Shown in pieces: positions 22,885 through 32,144 of a stretch of 64,000 nucleotides of DNA. The first letter of the stretch is position 1, and the number at the start of each line of letters is the position of its first letter. The position numbers and the translations under genes were made by a program. The stretch lies in NCBI GenBank assembly GCA_963776735.1, contig CAVZNV010000022.1:62001-126000 (forward strand), written 5' to 3'. This stretch comes from PALSA-612 sp963776735. Lineage in GTDB: Bacteria > Actinomycetota > Thermoleophilia > Gaiellales > Gaiellaceae. Below the pieces are notes generated by a model, which saw nothing but the letters and a program-made list of their open reading frames with translations, was not told the DNA's origin and searched no databases.

Positions 22885-23763
22885 TCAGCCGGTCGTCGTC
22901 GGCTGCGCCGCGGCCGCGAGACCGTTCCCGAGCCAGGCCGCAGCGTGCTGCGACCACAGGCTCCAGCCGTGCGCGCCGTCGTAGAGCCGGAACACGACCC
23001 GGTTGATCCCCGCCTTGCGGATCTCGGCGTAGAACTGCTCGTTCTCGGCACGGAACAGGTTGTCGTTCGTGCCGACGTAGAACGCGAAGTACCCCTTGCC
23101 CCCGTAGCCGTCGAGGAACCGCTTCAGCCGCGGGAGAAGGGTGTGCGCGCTCGCCCAGTCGTTCGCTTCCGCCGATCCGAGGTCGAGCGGCGCCGTCCCG
23201 GCCGGGTTCGTCGGATGGAAGTAGCCGCTCCAGGACTCGATCACCGAGTACGTGCCCGGGTTGTGCAAGCCGATCAGCGTGGCGCCGTAGCCGCCGCCCG
23301 AGATGCCGAGCAGCAGGCGCCCGCTCCGGCTCGCGATCGTGCGGTAGCGGGTGTCCACGACACCGACCAGCTCCTTCGCCGTCGCCGTCTCCCAGTTCCG
23401 ACCCGGCCCCCAGTCGAGCCACTCCGGATCCGTGTCGCCGTTCCGCGCGCCCTGGACGCCGATCACGATCGCCTCCCGACCGGTCTGCTCGAGCGCCTGG
23501 ACGACCGGCTGGATCGACCTGTACGCAGTCGGGCTCGCGGGCAGCCCGTGCAGGAAGTAGACGACCGGGTAGCGCGTCGAGCCCACGCCGTAGCCCGCGG
23601 GGAGATAGACGGAGTAGTGGTCGCTGCCGCCGAGCGACTTCGAGCGGAACGACGAGTACGAGATCGTTCCGGCGAGCGCCGGGTGTCCCGACGCAAGCTC
23701 GGCAACGACAAGTGCTGCGGCGCCGGCCGCCAGCAACGTCGCGATCCCCACGAGGCGCCGCAC
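22885..23763 (-). CDS. Secreted esterase, paralogue of the adjacent enzyme
   Basis: A GTG start gives 292 residues with a signal peptide (RRLVGIATLLAAGAAALVVA). It shows the same PF00756 landmarks: YPVVYFLHGLPASP, the nucleophile motif LLLGISGGGYGATLIG, FYVGTNDNLFR and the histidine motif RLYDGAHGWSLW. Shared segments (VYLPxGY, ESWSGY, GTxDNLxxxNExF) show that the two esterase genes arose by duplication. There is a 94-base gap between them, so this gene may have its own transcript. Confidence 0.75.
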   Translation of the reverse strand: MRRLVGIATLLAAGAAALVVAELASGHPALAGTISYSSFRSKSLGGSDHYSVYLPAGYGVGSTRYPVVYFLHGLPASPTAYRSIQPVVQALEQTGREAIVIGVQGARNGDTDPEWLDWGPGRNWETATAKELVGVVDTRYRTIASRSGRLLLGISGGGYGATLIGLHNPGTYSVIESWSGYFHPTNPAGTAPLDLGSAEANDWASAHTLLPRLKRFLDGYGGKGYFAFYVGTNDNLFRAENEQFYAEIRKAGINRVVFRLYDGAHGWSLWSQHAAAWLGNGLAAAAQPTTTG

Positions 23764-23856
23764 TCTCCCATCCCAGCACGGCGGACTGAGATCGACCTGA
23801 GGATCGCGTAAGGAGTTTGTCGCGCGGGGAGCCGTCGCCGGTCGTAGGCTCCGCCG

Positions 23857-25017
23857 GTGAGCTTTGGCATCCTGGCACTGATCGTCTGCGTCGGTCTGCT
23901 CGGGCCGGTGCTCTCGGCCTGCAGCCCCTCGCTGTTCCCCGTCGTCGTCGGCGAGATCATTGCCGGGATCGTGATCGGCCGGACCGGGTTCCGCTGGGTC
24001 GACACGACGAACGCCACCGTCGAGTTCCTCGCGAACGTCGGCTTCGCGATGCTCATGTTCTCCGCCGGGATGCACGTGCCGCTCCGCAACCGGGCGCTCC
24101 TCGGCAGCATCCGGAAAGGGTCGATCGCGGCCGGGCTCGTGGCGGCGCTCGCGATCCCCGGTGGCTTCCTGCTCAGCCGGTTCCACGGAGCCGACCATCC
24201 CGCCGTGTTCGCGCTGCTCCTCGCAACCGGCTCGGCGGCAATCGCGCTGCCGATCCTCGACGAGGCGGGACTGCTCCAGCGGGCGGCCGCCCTGACGGTC
24301 CTGGCGCAGGTGACCGTCGCGGACGTGGCGAGCATCGTCGCGGTGCCGCTCGTACTCCAGCCGGGTCGCGCCGCGCGCTCCGTCCTCGGGACGATCGCCG
24401 TCGTCGCCTGCGCCGTGGTGATCCTCGTCGTCGCGAGCGGCGTGCGGCGGCACGGCATCGTGCGGACCTTGCGTGGCCTCTCGAAGAGGAACGAGTGGGC
24501 GCTCGACCTGCGGCTGTCGCTGCTCATCCTGTTCGCCCTTGCGTGGCTCGCGACGTTGATCGGGACGAGCATCCTGATCGCCGGCTTCGCGGTCGGCCTC
24601 ATGGCTGCGTGGCTCGGCGGGCCGAAACGCTTCTCGCGCCAGGTCACGGGTGTCGCGCAGGGGCTGTTCGTGCCGCTCTTCTTCGTCGTGCTCGGCGCGA
24701 AGATCGACCTGCGCGCGATCGCCTCGGAGCCGTCGCTCGTCGGGCTCGCGGCCTCGCTCGTCGGGCTGAACGTGGGCATCCGCTTCGTCGTCGCGCGTCT
24801 CACGAGCCAGCCGCCGGGCGCCGCCCTCGTCGCGACGTCTCAGCTCGGCGTCCCCGCGGCAGTCGTCGCGCTCGGCTTCCAGGAGCACGTGATCAGCCCA
24901 GGGGTCGGCGGCGCGATCATCACGGCCGCTCTCGTGACCGTGGCGCTGACCGCCGCGGGCGCCGCGCTCCTCGGGCGCGAGACACCGACAGCTCAGCCGC
25001 AGCCGGCTGCCGGCTAG
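23857..25017 (+). CDS. Cation/proton antiporter (CPA2 Na+/H+ exchanger family)
   Basis: The 386-residue protein has about 11-12 membrane helices. Diagnostic segments are VVVGEIIAGIVIGRTGF (helix 2 of CPA2 antiporters), LANVGFAMLMFSAGMHV, the exchange helix with VTVADVASIVAVPL carrying an acidic residue in the membrane, and VPLFFVVLGAKIDL. There is no C-terminal TrkA-N domain, unlike KefB/C. It is expected to exchange Na+ or K+ for H+. Its stop codon shares a CTAG with the opposing lipoprotein gene. Confidence 0.82.
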   Translation: MSFGILALIVCVGLLGPVLSACSPSLFPVVVGEIIAGIVIGRTGFRWVDTTNATVEFLANVGFAMLMFSAGMHVPLRNRALLGSIRKGSIAAGLVAALAIPGGFLLSRFHGADHPAVFALLLATGSAAIALPILDEAGLLQRAAALTVLAQVTVADVASIVAVPLVLQPGRAARSVLGTIAVVACAVVILVVASGVRRHGIVRTLRGLSKRNEWALDLRLSLLILFALAWLATLIGTSILIAGFAVGLMAAWLGGPKRFSRQVTGVAQGLFVPLFFVVLGAKIDLRAIASEPSLVGLAASLVGLNVGIRFVVARLTSQPPGAALVATSQLGVPAAVVALGFQEHVISPGVGGAIITAALVTVALTAAGAALLGRETPTAQPQPAAG

Positions 25018-26414
25018 CGCCGCGGCTCGACGGCCCAGATCGTGGAGAAGCCGTGCAGCAGGAGCCGGCCGGCGTTGCCGGACACCGGCACGTACTCGCC
25101 GTGCGGGAAGGTGAAGACGGTCCTGCCGGTCGCGGAGTTCACGCCGATGATCCGGTGCCCGAAGCTGCCCGCGTAGACGATCCCGTCGACGACGGTCGGC
25201 GAGCCGGAGATCGACCCGCCCGCGTACGCCGTCCACTGGATGCGTCCGGTCGCCGCCGACACGCAGTAGAGCGTCCCGTTATACGAGCCGAAGAAGACTC
25301 GGCCGCCCGAGACGGCCGGTGCGCCGTAGACGTACGCGCCCGTCGACACGCTCCACAGCTCGTGCCCCGAGGTCGTGAACGCGACGAGCGCCCCCGAGTC
25401 GCGTGACGGGACGAAGACGCGGCCGTTCGCGACCGCGGAGGTGCCGTAAACCGGGCTGCCGGCCGAGACGGCGAAGCGAAGGCTGCCGGTCGCAGCACGG
25501 AGCGCGACGAGCCGGCCGCAGTAGTCGCCGAGATACACCGTCCCGCCGACGACGGCGGCGCTGGCCGTGATCTTGCAGCCGTCGCCGTAGCGCCAGAGCA
25601 GACGGTGCCTGCGGAGATCGAGCGCGTAGACGTTGCCGGCCGCGTCGCCGAAGTAGTCGACCCCGCCGACGACGACCGGTGACGACTCGATCTGGCCCGA
25701 GGTCGGCCACGACCACAGCTCCTTGCCCGAGATCCGGTCGAAGACGAACACGCGCCCTCCGCGCGAGTGCGCGACGACTGTGTCGCCGTCGACGGCCGGC
25801 GAGGACGCCTCCCGGATCGCGCCGAGCGACCTGCGCCAGAGCACGTGCCCGTTCGCCATGGAGAGAGCAGAGAGCGTGCCGTAGTAGTTGTCGACGTACG
25901 CGATCCCGTCGGACACGACCGCGGGGAACTCGACGAGGCCGCCCAGGCTCCGCGCCCACGCAATCCGGAACGGCGGCCGCAGCCGGACGCCCGCGGGAGC
26001 CGACTGCGACCGGGCGGGGTCGGCGCCGTACATCGGCCACTGGCCGTCACGCCGGTAGAGACGGAGAACGACGCGCCGTTGCTTCTCGAACGCCACCGCG
26101 ATCGTGCGCGCCTCGTATCCGGGCGCCCAGAGGGCGACGTTCGCGAGGCGCGGTGCGCGCATGGCGAACGCGACGGGTGTCCGACGGACGGCTCCCTTCA
26201 CCGTCACCGCTGTGTCAGGCACCGACGTGCCCGTGTCGCCGTCGACGACCCGGACCGTGACGAGCGTGGACGACGGTCTTGGCTTCGGACGCGGCAGCGG
26301 CGTGGTGGTCGTCGGCACGGTCGTGCTCGTCGCCGACTTCTCGGCGCCGCCGCAGCCCGCGAGCGCTGCGAGCGAGAGGCAGGCGAGAACGGCGAGCAGG
26401 CTCGCGCGGCGCAT
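25014..26414 (-). CDS. Lipoprotein with PQQ-type beta-propeller
   Basis: Residues 1-22 are a lipoprotein signal with lipobox LAALAGC. A Thr/Pro linker follows, then a small carboxypeptidase-regulatory-like beta domain (about 50-120: VTVRVVDGDTGTSVPDTAVTV). Residues about 125-460 form a seven- or eight-bladed propeller of repeats such as VSDGIAYVDNYYGTLSALSM and VVGGTVYLGDYCGRLVALRA, with W at blade ends. This is the PQQ/BamB repeat type without an obvious cofactor site. It probably scaffolds or senses at the outer face of the membrane. It is convergent with the antiporter. Confidence 0.8.
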   Translation of the reverse strand: MRRASLLAVLACLSLAALAGCGGAEKSATSTTVPTTTTPLPRPKPRPSSTLVTVRVVDGDTGTSVPDTAVTVKGAVRRTPVAFAMRAPRLANVALWAPGYEARTIAVAFEKQRRVVLRLYRRDGQWPMYGADPARSQSAPAGVRLRPPFRIAWARSLGGLVEFPAVVSDGIAYVDNYYGTLSALSMANGHVLWRRSLGAIREASSPAVDGDTVVAHSRGGRVFVFDRISGKELWSWPTSGQIESSPVVVGGVDYFGDAAGNVYALDLRRHRLLWRYGDGCKITASAAVVGGTVYLGDYCGRLVALRAATGSLRFAVSAGSPVYGTSAVANGRVFVPSRDSGALVAFTTSGHELWSVSTGAYVYGAPAVSGGRVFFGSYNGTLYCVSAATGRIQWTAYAGGSISGSPTVVDGIVYAGSFGHRIIGVNSATGRTVFTFPHGEYVPVSGNAGRLLLHGFSTIWAVEPRR

Positions 26415-26475
26415 CGGGCCAGGCTAGCCACGGCAGTCGTGGCATAGTCAGCGTCACCCGACTCAGGAGGTTCCC

Positions 26476-26838
26476 ATGGCAGGTGTCGAGAAGCGCAACT
26501 TCGACTCGCCGGACGAGACCCGGACGCCGGACAAGTCGAAGGTGGACGTTGTCCACGTCGGTGGAACCGCCGCGGCTCGCCTCGTGCTCCAGCCGGGCTG
26601 GCGGTGGTCGGAGTGCATCAAGCCGATCGTCGGCACGGACTCGTGCCAGCTCCGGCACATCGGCATGGTCAGGAACGGCCAGATGCGCGTGACGCACGAG
26701 GACGGCACGGTTCTGGAGCTCGGTCGCGGTGACGTGTACGTGATCGAGCCCGGACACGACGCGGAGATCGTCGGCGACGAGCCGTTCGAGGCGTTCGAGT
26801 TCGAGCCCCACGCGGCGGAGACGTACGCCCAGGCGTAG
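26476..26838 (+). CDS. Cupin-domain protein
   Basis: AGGAGG precedes the ATG. The 120-residue chain is a single small cupin: QPGWRWSECIKP opens the barrel, SCQLRHIGMVRNGQMRVTHEDG holds a His ligand, and ELGRGDVYVIEPGHDAEIVGDEPF forms the second motif. The usual HxH pair is not complete, so metal binding is uncertain. No substrate is evident. Confidence 0.7.
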   Translation: MAGVEKRNFDSPDETRTPDKSKVDVVHVGGTAAARLVLQPGWRWSECIKPIVGTDSCQLRHIGMVRNGQMRVTHEDGTVLELGRGDVYVIEPGHDAEIVGDEPFEAFEFEPHAAETYAQA

Positions 26839-26899
26839 CCACAGGTGAGTTTCGGCCCGCAGGCCCGTCTTTACTGCGAGACCGACTAAGGAGGACACC

Positions 26900-27469
26900 G
26901 TGGGCAAGCTGGTCGTAACCGAGTTCATCACCGTCGACGGCGTGATGCAGGACCCGGGCGGCGCCGAGAAGGACACCTTCCCGCGCGGCGGCTGGGCGTT
27001 CCAGTTCGACCGGGGCGCCGACGGCGACAGGTTCAAGATGGACGAGCTGACGGCTGCCGACGCGCAGCTGCTCGGGCGCGTCACGTACGAGGGCTTCGCG
27101 AAGGCGTGGCCGTCGATGAACGACAACCCGTTCGGCGAGAAGATGAACTCGATGCCGAAGTACGTGGTCTCCCGCACGCTCGAGAACCCGACCTGGGACA
27201 ACACGACGGTGCTGAGCGGCGATCTGGCCCAGAAGGTCACGGAGCTGAAGGCTCAGTACGAGGGCGACATCCTCGTCGCGGGCAGCGCGCAGGTCGTCCA
27301 GGGGCTGATCGCGAACGAGCTCGTCGACCAGCTGAACCTGATGGTGTTCCCCGTCGTGCTCGGCGCCGGCAAGAAGCTCTTCGCCGACACCGACGTCACG
27401 CGGCCGTTCGAGCTCGTGGAGACGAGGCCGGCCGGCGCGACGGTGATCTCCATCCTGCGCCGCGCATAG
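26900..27469 (+). CDS. RibD C-terminal / dihydrofolate-reductase-like protein
   Basis: GTG start with AAGGAGGA upstream; 189 residues. The chain opens KLVVTEFITVDGVMQDPGG and has LLGRVTYEGFAKAWPS, YVVSRTLENPTWDNTTVL, ILVAGSAQVVQGLIANELVD and LMVFPVVLGAGKKLF. These are typical of the YyaP/YwjB-type single-domain RibD_C family, which has the DHFR fold and likely binds NADPH. The family's physiological reaction is mostly unknown. A strong terminator follows. Confidence 0.85.
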   Translation: MGKLVVTEFITVDGVMQDPGGAEKDTFPRGGWAFQFDRGADGDRFKMDELTAADAQLLGRVTYEGFAKAWPSMNDNPFGEKMNSMPKYVVSRTLENPTWDNTTVLSGDLAQKVTELKAQYEGDILVAGSAQVVQGLIANELVDQLNLMVFPVVLGAGKKLFADTDVTRPFELVETRPAGATVISILRRA

Positions 27470-27471
27470 AC

Positions 27472-27495
27472 GAAGGGCGCCTGTCGGCGCCCTTC
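27472..27495 (+). terminator. Terminator after the RibD_C gene
   Basis: GAAGGGCGC and GCGCCCTTC form a 9-base perfect stem with a 6-base loop, 2 bases after the stop codon. The following 236 bases (27496-27731) show no supported gene. Confidence 0.65.
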
Positions 27496-27731
27496 GGGTG
27501 CGCGCAGAGAACCCGGTTCCCTACGAGAGGGGTCTGCTGCCGTGCATGGCAGCAGGAGGCGAGCCGGCCTCGAGCGCGAGGACGAGAGAGAGGTTCAGAA
27601 CGCACGCGGACAGGTGCAGACCCGATCGAACCCTGTCTCCGCCTACCCCGCGCACGATGAGACCGTAACTCGCGGCCTGCTGAGGCAGGATTGCGTGTTG
27701 TTAAGAGAGTGTGAAGACCCGAACGCAGAAA

Positions 27732-27869
27732 TCAGTGCGGCCCGCCGCCGTACAGGTCGTAATCCTGCTCGGCTGCTCGCCGTTGCTCCAGGGCCTCGGC
27801 CGCGATGTCCTTACCCTGGCCGCTGCTGCCCCACAAGCGCTTGAGCTTCGCGATCAGCGACTTGAGCAT
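27732..27869 (-). CDS. Small protein, 45 residues, cotranscribed with the peptidase
   Basis: The ATG lies 8 bases after the peptidase stop. The product starts with a basic amphipathic helix (MLKSLIAKLKRLWGS), continues with an Ala/Glu helix (KDIAAEALEQRRAAEQ) and ends DYDLYGGGPH. Composition and position argue for a real gene. The N-terminal helix could sit on the membrane surface. The function is unknown. Confidence 0.45.
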   Translation of the reverse strand: MLKSLIAKLKRLWGSSGQGKDIAAEALEQRRAAEQDYDLYGGGPH

Positions 27870-27876
27870 GCGCCGC

Positions 27877-29403
27877 TCAGGCCCAGGAGGCGGCGTCCTT
27901 GAAGCGCGCCACGAGCGGCCGGACGTCGAGCGGGTTGTAGCCGAGGCGTTCGGCGATCTCCTCGCTCGTCGGCTTCGCGCCCTCGAAGAAGAGTCCCCGG
28001 AGCAGGTCGCCGGTCTGCGGGCTGCGCCACCAGTCCTCGCCGATCTCCTTCGTCAGGTACTCCTGGAGCTGCGCGTTGCGGATCCAGGCCCGGAGGTAGT
28101 CGGCCGAGTAGAAGCCGGAGTCCATGTCGGCCAGGTAGTTCTCGCTCCGGTAGCGAAGCGTCGTCGCCTCGGTCAGCCGTTCCGCGTAGCCCTCCGGCGT
28201 CCCGCCGTCGGAGGCGAACCGCGACCAGAAGTCGATCTCGAAGTGGAGCTTCGCCGTGTAGCGGCGGAAGAGGAGCGAGTTCATGAACGTCGTCGCCTGC
28301 GCGTTCTCATGCGCCTCCGCGTCGGAGAGCCCGAAGTGGAGCGCGTGCCAGCCGGGCTCGTAGGAGATCTCCTCCACGATGTACGAGTAGATCTCGGTGA
28401 GCGCGTGGTCGCGCGAGATGCGGCGGAAGGTATACGGAAGCGACGCGTCGCAGCCGGCGTAGTGCAGCGCGTGTCCGGCCTCGTGCAGGAAGGCCTGGTA
28501 GTCGTGCAGGCCGCCCTGCGCGCGGGTGATCAGATGGACGACCTTGGGCGGGTCGGACGCGATCACGCACGCACGCGGGTTCTTCTGCGGGCGATCCTCG
28601 AGATCGGGCTTGATGTTCGGATCCGCCGCGAGGTCGAAGCCGAGCGCCTTCAGCGTGTCGAGGCAGATCTCGGTGGCCTTGTCCTTCGTGTAGATGCCGT
28701 CGAGCGGCGACAGGCGGCGCATGTACGCGGCGTGCGCCGAGGCCGGCAAGGGCGTCCGATCGGGGCCGAGCAAGCGCTCGAACCACTTCTCACGTTGCGC
28801 CGCGTACGTCTCGTCGAGCAGCCCGACGGCGTCGGCGAGCACCTCCGCGAGCTGGCGCAACGAGATTCGTTTTTCGTCCTCGCTCCGCGCGACCGAATCG
28901 GGCTCGCCGGAGATGTCCGCCGACAGCGACTCGATCGCCTGCAGCAGCTCGAGCCGTTCGTCGTTCAGCCTGGCCGACGACTCGATGGTCAGGTCGCCGA
29001 GCTCTTCGCGGTCGGCGTACGCCGTCAGCACGGCCAGCTTGGCCTGCGCCGCGCGCAGCGGCATCTGCTCGCCGCGAAACTCGACGATGGACGCGAGCTC
29101 CGCATTCTCGAGCGCGTCCTCCTTCTCGACCAGCTGGGCCGAGATCACGCCTTCCTCGCAGGTCTTCCGCAGCCGGTAGATGCGCTCGCGCTCGTCCGGG
29201 TCGCCGGCACCCGCTTCGGCCTCGCGCAGCGCGTCGACCTGCTCGCGCGAGAAGAGATCCACATAGCGCGCGACGATCGCCGCCTGCTCGGACGTCGTCT
29301 TCTCGCCCACGCGAACCGCGCGGCCTTCCTCCGACCGCTCGAAGATGTACGCCTGGAGCCTCGCCTCGAACTCGTTCGGCGTGCGGACGACAATTGTCGC
29401 CAT
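27877..29403 (-). CDS. Zinc metallopeptidase, M3/M2-like
   Basis: The ATG at 29403 gives 508 residues, mostly helical. The active site FLHEAGHALHYAGC supplies the HExxH zinc ligands, followed about 30 residues later by EIYSYIVEEI, whose Glu is a candidate third ligand, as in gluzincins of the M3 (oligopeptidase) and M2 clans. There is no signal peptide or transmembrane segment, so it is a cytosolic oligopeptidase. A 45-residue small protein gene follows directly. It is divergent from the membrane-protein gene at 29456. Confidence 0.78.
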   Translation of the reverse strand: MATIVVRTPNEFEARLQAYIFERSEEGRAVRVGEKTTSEQAAIVARYVDLFSREQVDALREAEAGAGDPDERERIYRLRKTCEEGVISAQLVEKEDALENAELASIVEFRGEQMPLRAAQAKLAVLTAYADREELGDLTIESSARLNDERLELLQAIESLSADISGEPDSVARSEDEKRISLRQLAEVLADAVGLLDETYAAQREKWFERLLGPDRTPLPASAHAAYMRRLSPLDGIYTKDKATEICLDTLKALGFDLAADPNIKPDLEDRPQKNPRACVIASDPPKVVHLITRAQGGLHDYQAFLHEAGHALHYAGCDASLPYTFRRISRDHALTEIYSYIVEEISYEPGWHALHFGLSDAEAHENAQATTFMNSLLFRRYTAKLHFEIDFWSRFASDGGTPEGYAERLTEATTLRYRSENYLADMDSGFYSADYLRAWIRNAQLQEYLTKEIGEDWWRSPQTGDLLRGLFFEGAKPTSEEIAERLGYNPLDVRPLVARFKDAASWA

Positions 29404-29455
29404 TGGCCGCAATCTACCTGGCCGTCCCTCGCTGCGTTTGTATGATCGCGGCACG

Positions 29456-30022
29456 GTGGCATACGGGCCGGGAACGACCGAACGGGAGCGGTACGCGACT
29501 GCGCTGGCCGACCTGTGGGACAGCCTGTCGGCCACGCTGGCCCGTCTGGACGCCGTCGCCAGCGACAACCATTCGCTCGACGCGGGAGCCGAGCGGCTGC
29601 CTGTGCTCCAGAACCGGCTCCATTGGGCCGGCGAGCTCGTGGCCGGCTTCGAGCCCCCGCACGGGGCCGAGCGCTCGCACGCGGAGCTCTCGGCCGCGCT
29701 CGAGCGGGCGCGCGACGCGACCGGTCACGTCCGGGAGACGCTCGACACCGAAGGGACGGAGGCGGCGTGGCGACTCGTCCACGAGTGGCGCGGCGCGCTC
29801 TTCACCGTTCGCCTGGCACGGCACCGGCTCGACCTCGGTCCCGAGCTGCCGGTGCAGCCCGCGGATCCGCCCGCGGGGACGAACTGGGCGGCTGCGATGG
29901 CGGCGCTCCTCGTCCTGGCCGGGACGGTCGCGTTCACCGCGGGAGCGATCGCGGCACTGTGGCCGGTCTGGGGACTCGGCATCGGCCTCGTCGCCGCCAG
30001 CTACGTGATCTTCCGCGACTAG
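29456..30022 (+). CDS. Hypothetical protein with C-terminal membrane hairpin
   Basis: A GTG start gives 188 residues. Residues 1-140 are a helical, probably coiled-coil region (ERERYATALADLWDSLSATL...ERLPVLQNRLHWAGEL...ELSAALERARDATGHVRETL). Two membrane helices follow (AAAMAALLVLAGTVAFTAGA and LWPVWGLGIGLVAASYVIF). No family is recognised. Its TAG shares CTAG with the gltX stop on the other strand. Confidence 0.55.
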   Translation: MAYGPGTTERERYATALADLWDSLSATLARLDAVASDNHSLDAGAERLPVLQNRLHWAGELVAGFEPPHGAERSHAELSAALERARDATGHVRETLDTEGTEAAWRLVHEWRGALFTVRLARHRLDLGPELPVQPADPPAGTNWAAAMAALLVLAGTVAFTAGAIAALWPVWGLGIGLVAASYVIFRD

Positions 30023-31275
30023 ATCGCGGCGGCTTCGAGGCGTTCGAGCGTCTCCTCGCGACCGAGCAGTTCGATGCTCTCGAACAGGCCGGGCGAGACC
30101 TTCGAGCCCGTGACGGCGATCCTGATCGGCTGGAACGCGTCGCGCGGCTTGAGGCCGAGGCGTTCCGCGAGCGCGCGCAACGCCGCCTCGACGTGCTCGG
30201 CGTCGAACGGCTCGGTCGCGCGGAGCTCGTCGGCGGCCGCACGCACCACCGGCCCGCCGCCGTCGAGCTGCGCCGGCTCGAGCTCGACCGGCCGGAACAG
30301 GAAGCCGGCGTACTCGGGAAACTGGTTCAGACGCTCGATCTTCTCCTGCACGAGCGGTACGCTCGCGCGGATCCGCTCCTCCGGCCAGTCGTAGCCTTGC
30401 TCGCGGAGATAGCCGACGAGCGCGTCGGCGTACTCCTCCGGGGACATGGCCCGCAGGTACACGCCGTTCATCCAGTCGAGCTTCTCGTAGTCGAACGTCG
30501 CCGGACTGGCGCCGACACGCTCGAGGGTGAACCGCTCGATCAGCTCGTCGCGCGACATGATCGTCGTCTTGTCGTCGTAGCTCCAGCCGAGCAGCGCGAG
30601 GAAGTTGACGAGCGCATCCGGGACGTAGCCGGCGTTGCGGAACTCCTCGACACCGGTGGCGCCGTGTCGCTTCGAGAGCTTCTTTCCGTCCGTCCCGTTG
30701 ATGTTCGGGACGTGTCCGTAGAGCGGCAGCTCGGCGCCGAGCGCCTGCAGGATGTTGATCTGCTTCGGCGTGTTCGTGACGTGGTCGGGCCCGCGCAGCA
30801 CGTGCGTGATCCCGTCCCACATGTCCTCGAGCGGCGACGCGAAGTTATAGGTCGGACGGCCGTCGGAGCGGACGATCACCAGGTCCTCGAGCTCCTTGTT
30901 CTGGACCTCGACCCGCTCCAGCACGAGGTCGTCCCACGCGGTCGCCCCCTCGTCGGGCATACGGAAGCGGATCGCGCCCTCGTCCTCGTACGCCTTGCCC
31001 TCGTCGACGAGACGACGGGCGACCTCGACGCACTGTTCCGCCCGGTCGAGTTGGAAGGTGACGGGCCCGTCCCAGTCGAGGCCGAGCCAGCGCACCGAGT
31101 CCTGGATTTGCTCGGTCGCCTCGGCGACCTCGCGGTTCGTGTCCGTGTTCTCGATTCGCAGCCGGAACTCGCCGCCCTGGTTGCGCGCGAAGAGCCAGTT
31201 GAACAGCGCCGTCCGGACGACGCCGATGTGCAGAAGTCCTGTCGGGCTCGGTGCGATGCGGACGCGGACGGGCAT
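30019..31275 (-). CDS. gltX: Glutamyl-tRNA synthetase
   Basis: Class I synthetase of 418 residues. The HIGH-type motif is PSPTGLLHIG at the N-terminus and the KMSKS-type motif is KKLSKRHG near residue 210; between them are NTDTNR, GLDWDG, RSDGRPTYNFA and RGPDHVTNTPKQ. The C-terminal anticodon-binding part is shorter than in most GltX (usually about 470). This may be a lineage trait; the enzyme could be either discriminating or Gln-charging, which sequence alone does not settle. It is divergent from nfo, with only 20 bases between the starts. Confidence 0.92.
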   Translation of the reverse strand: MPVRVRIAPSPTGLLHIGVVRTALFNWLFARNQGGEFRLRIENTDTNREVAEATEQIQDSVRWLGLDWDGPVTFQLDRAEQCVEVARRLVDEGKAYEDEGAIRFRMPDEGATAWDDLVLERVEVQNKELEDLVIVRSDGRPTYNFASPLEDMWDGITHVLRGPDHVTNTPKQINILQALGAELPLYGHVPNINGTDGKKLSKRHGATGVEEFRNAGYVPDALVNFLALLGWSYDDKTTIMSRDELIERFTLERVGASPATFDYEKLDWMNGVYLRAMSPEEYADALVGYLREQGYDWPEERIRASVPLVQEKIERLNQFPEYAGFLFRPVELEPAQLDGGGPVVRAAADELRATEPFDAEHVEAALRALAERLGLKPRDAFQPIRIAVTGSKVSPGLFESIELLGREETLERLEAAAI

Positions 31276-31295
31276 CGGCTGACTAGGTTATCGGC

Positions 31296-32138
31296 GTGCT
31301 GTTCGGAGCCCACTGCTCGGGCGGGATCAAGAAAGCGCTCGACCGCGCTGTCGAGATCGACGCGGATGCCGTGCAGCTCTTCGTCCAGTCACCGCGCGCC
31401 TGGCGGTTCCCCGACCACGACCCGGCCGACCTGGCCGCGTTCCGCGAGCGGCGGGCCGAGGCGGGACTCGGCGCGGTGCTCGTCCACTGCCTCTACCTCG
31501 TCAACCTGGCCACGCCGAAGGACGACTTCTACGAGAAGAGCGTCTCCACGATGCGGCGCACGATGGAGACGTCCTGCGCGATCGAGGCAGACGGTGTCGT
31601 GCTCCACGTGGGCTCGCACCTCGGCGCGGGCTTCGAGGACGCCATGGAGCGCATCGAGCCCGCGCTGGCGCAGATCCTCGACGCCACCTCGGACACGACC
31701 TGGCTGCTGATGGAGAACACGGCCGGCGCCGGCGGGACGATCGGCCGCTCGATCGACGAGCTGGAGGCGATCTTCGAGCGGATGGATCGGCACCCGCGGC
31801 TCGGCATCTGCCTCGACTCCTGCCACCTGTACGCCTCCGGCACCGACGTGACCGACCGCGACGCGCTCGACCGGCTGCTCGAGGAGATCGACTCGACGTT
31901 CGGCTTCGACCGCGTCCGCGCGCTGCACGTGAACGACTCGAAGGCGCCGCTCGGCTCGAACCGCGACCGACACTACAACATCCTCGAGGGCGTGATGGGC
32001 GAGAAGCTGGGCTGCTTCCTCGGCCATCCGGCCTTCCAGGGTTTGCCCGCCGTGCTCGAGGTGCCGGGCACCGACGGCCACGGCCCGGACACCGCGGAGA
32101 TTCGGAAGCTCCGCGAGCTTCATTCGCGCTGGGTCTGA
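31296..32138 (+). CDS. nfo: Endonuclease IV (AP endonuclease)
   Basis: A GTG start gives 280 residues, the family length. Zinc-ligand motifs of the TIM barrel are in order: VLHVGSHLG, LLMENTAGAGG, GICLDSCHLYASGTDV, HVNDSKAPLGSNRDRHYNI and AVLEVPGTDGHG. The enzyme cuts 5' of abasic sites during base-excision repair. The arrangement with gltX suggests a shared bidirectional promoter region of 20 bases plus overlapping sequence. Confidence 0.92.
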   Translation: MLFGAHCSGGIKKALDRAVEIDADAVQLFVQSPRAWRFPDHDPADLAAFRERRAEAGLGAVLVHCLYLVNLATPKDDFYEKSVSTMRRTMETSCAIEADGVVLHVGSHLGAGFEDAMERIEPALAQILDATSDTTWLLMENTAGAGGTIGRSIDELEAIFERMDRHPRLGICLDSCHLYASGTDVTDRDALDRLLEEIDSTFGFDRVRALHVNDSKAPLGSNRDRHYNILEGVMGEKLGCFLGHPAFQGLPAVLEVPGTDGHGPDTAEIRKLRELHSRWV

Positions 32139-32144
32139 GTTCAG

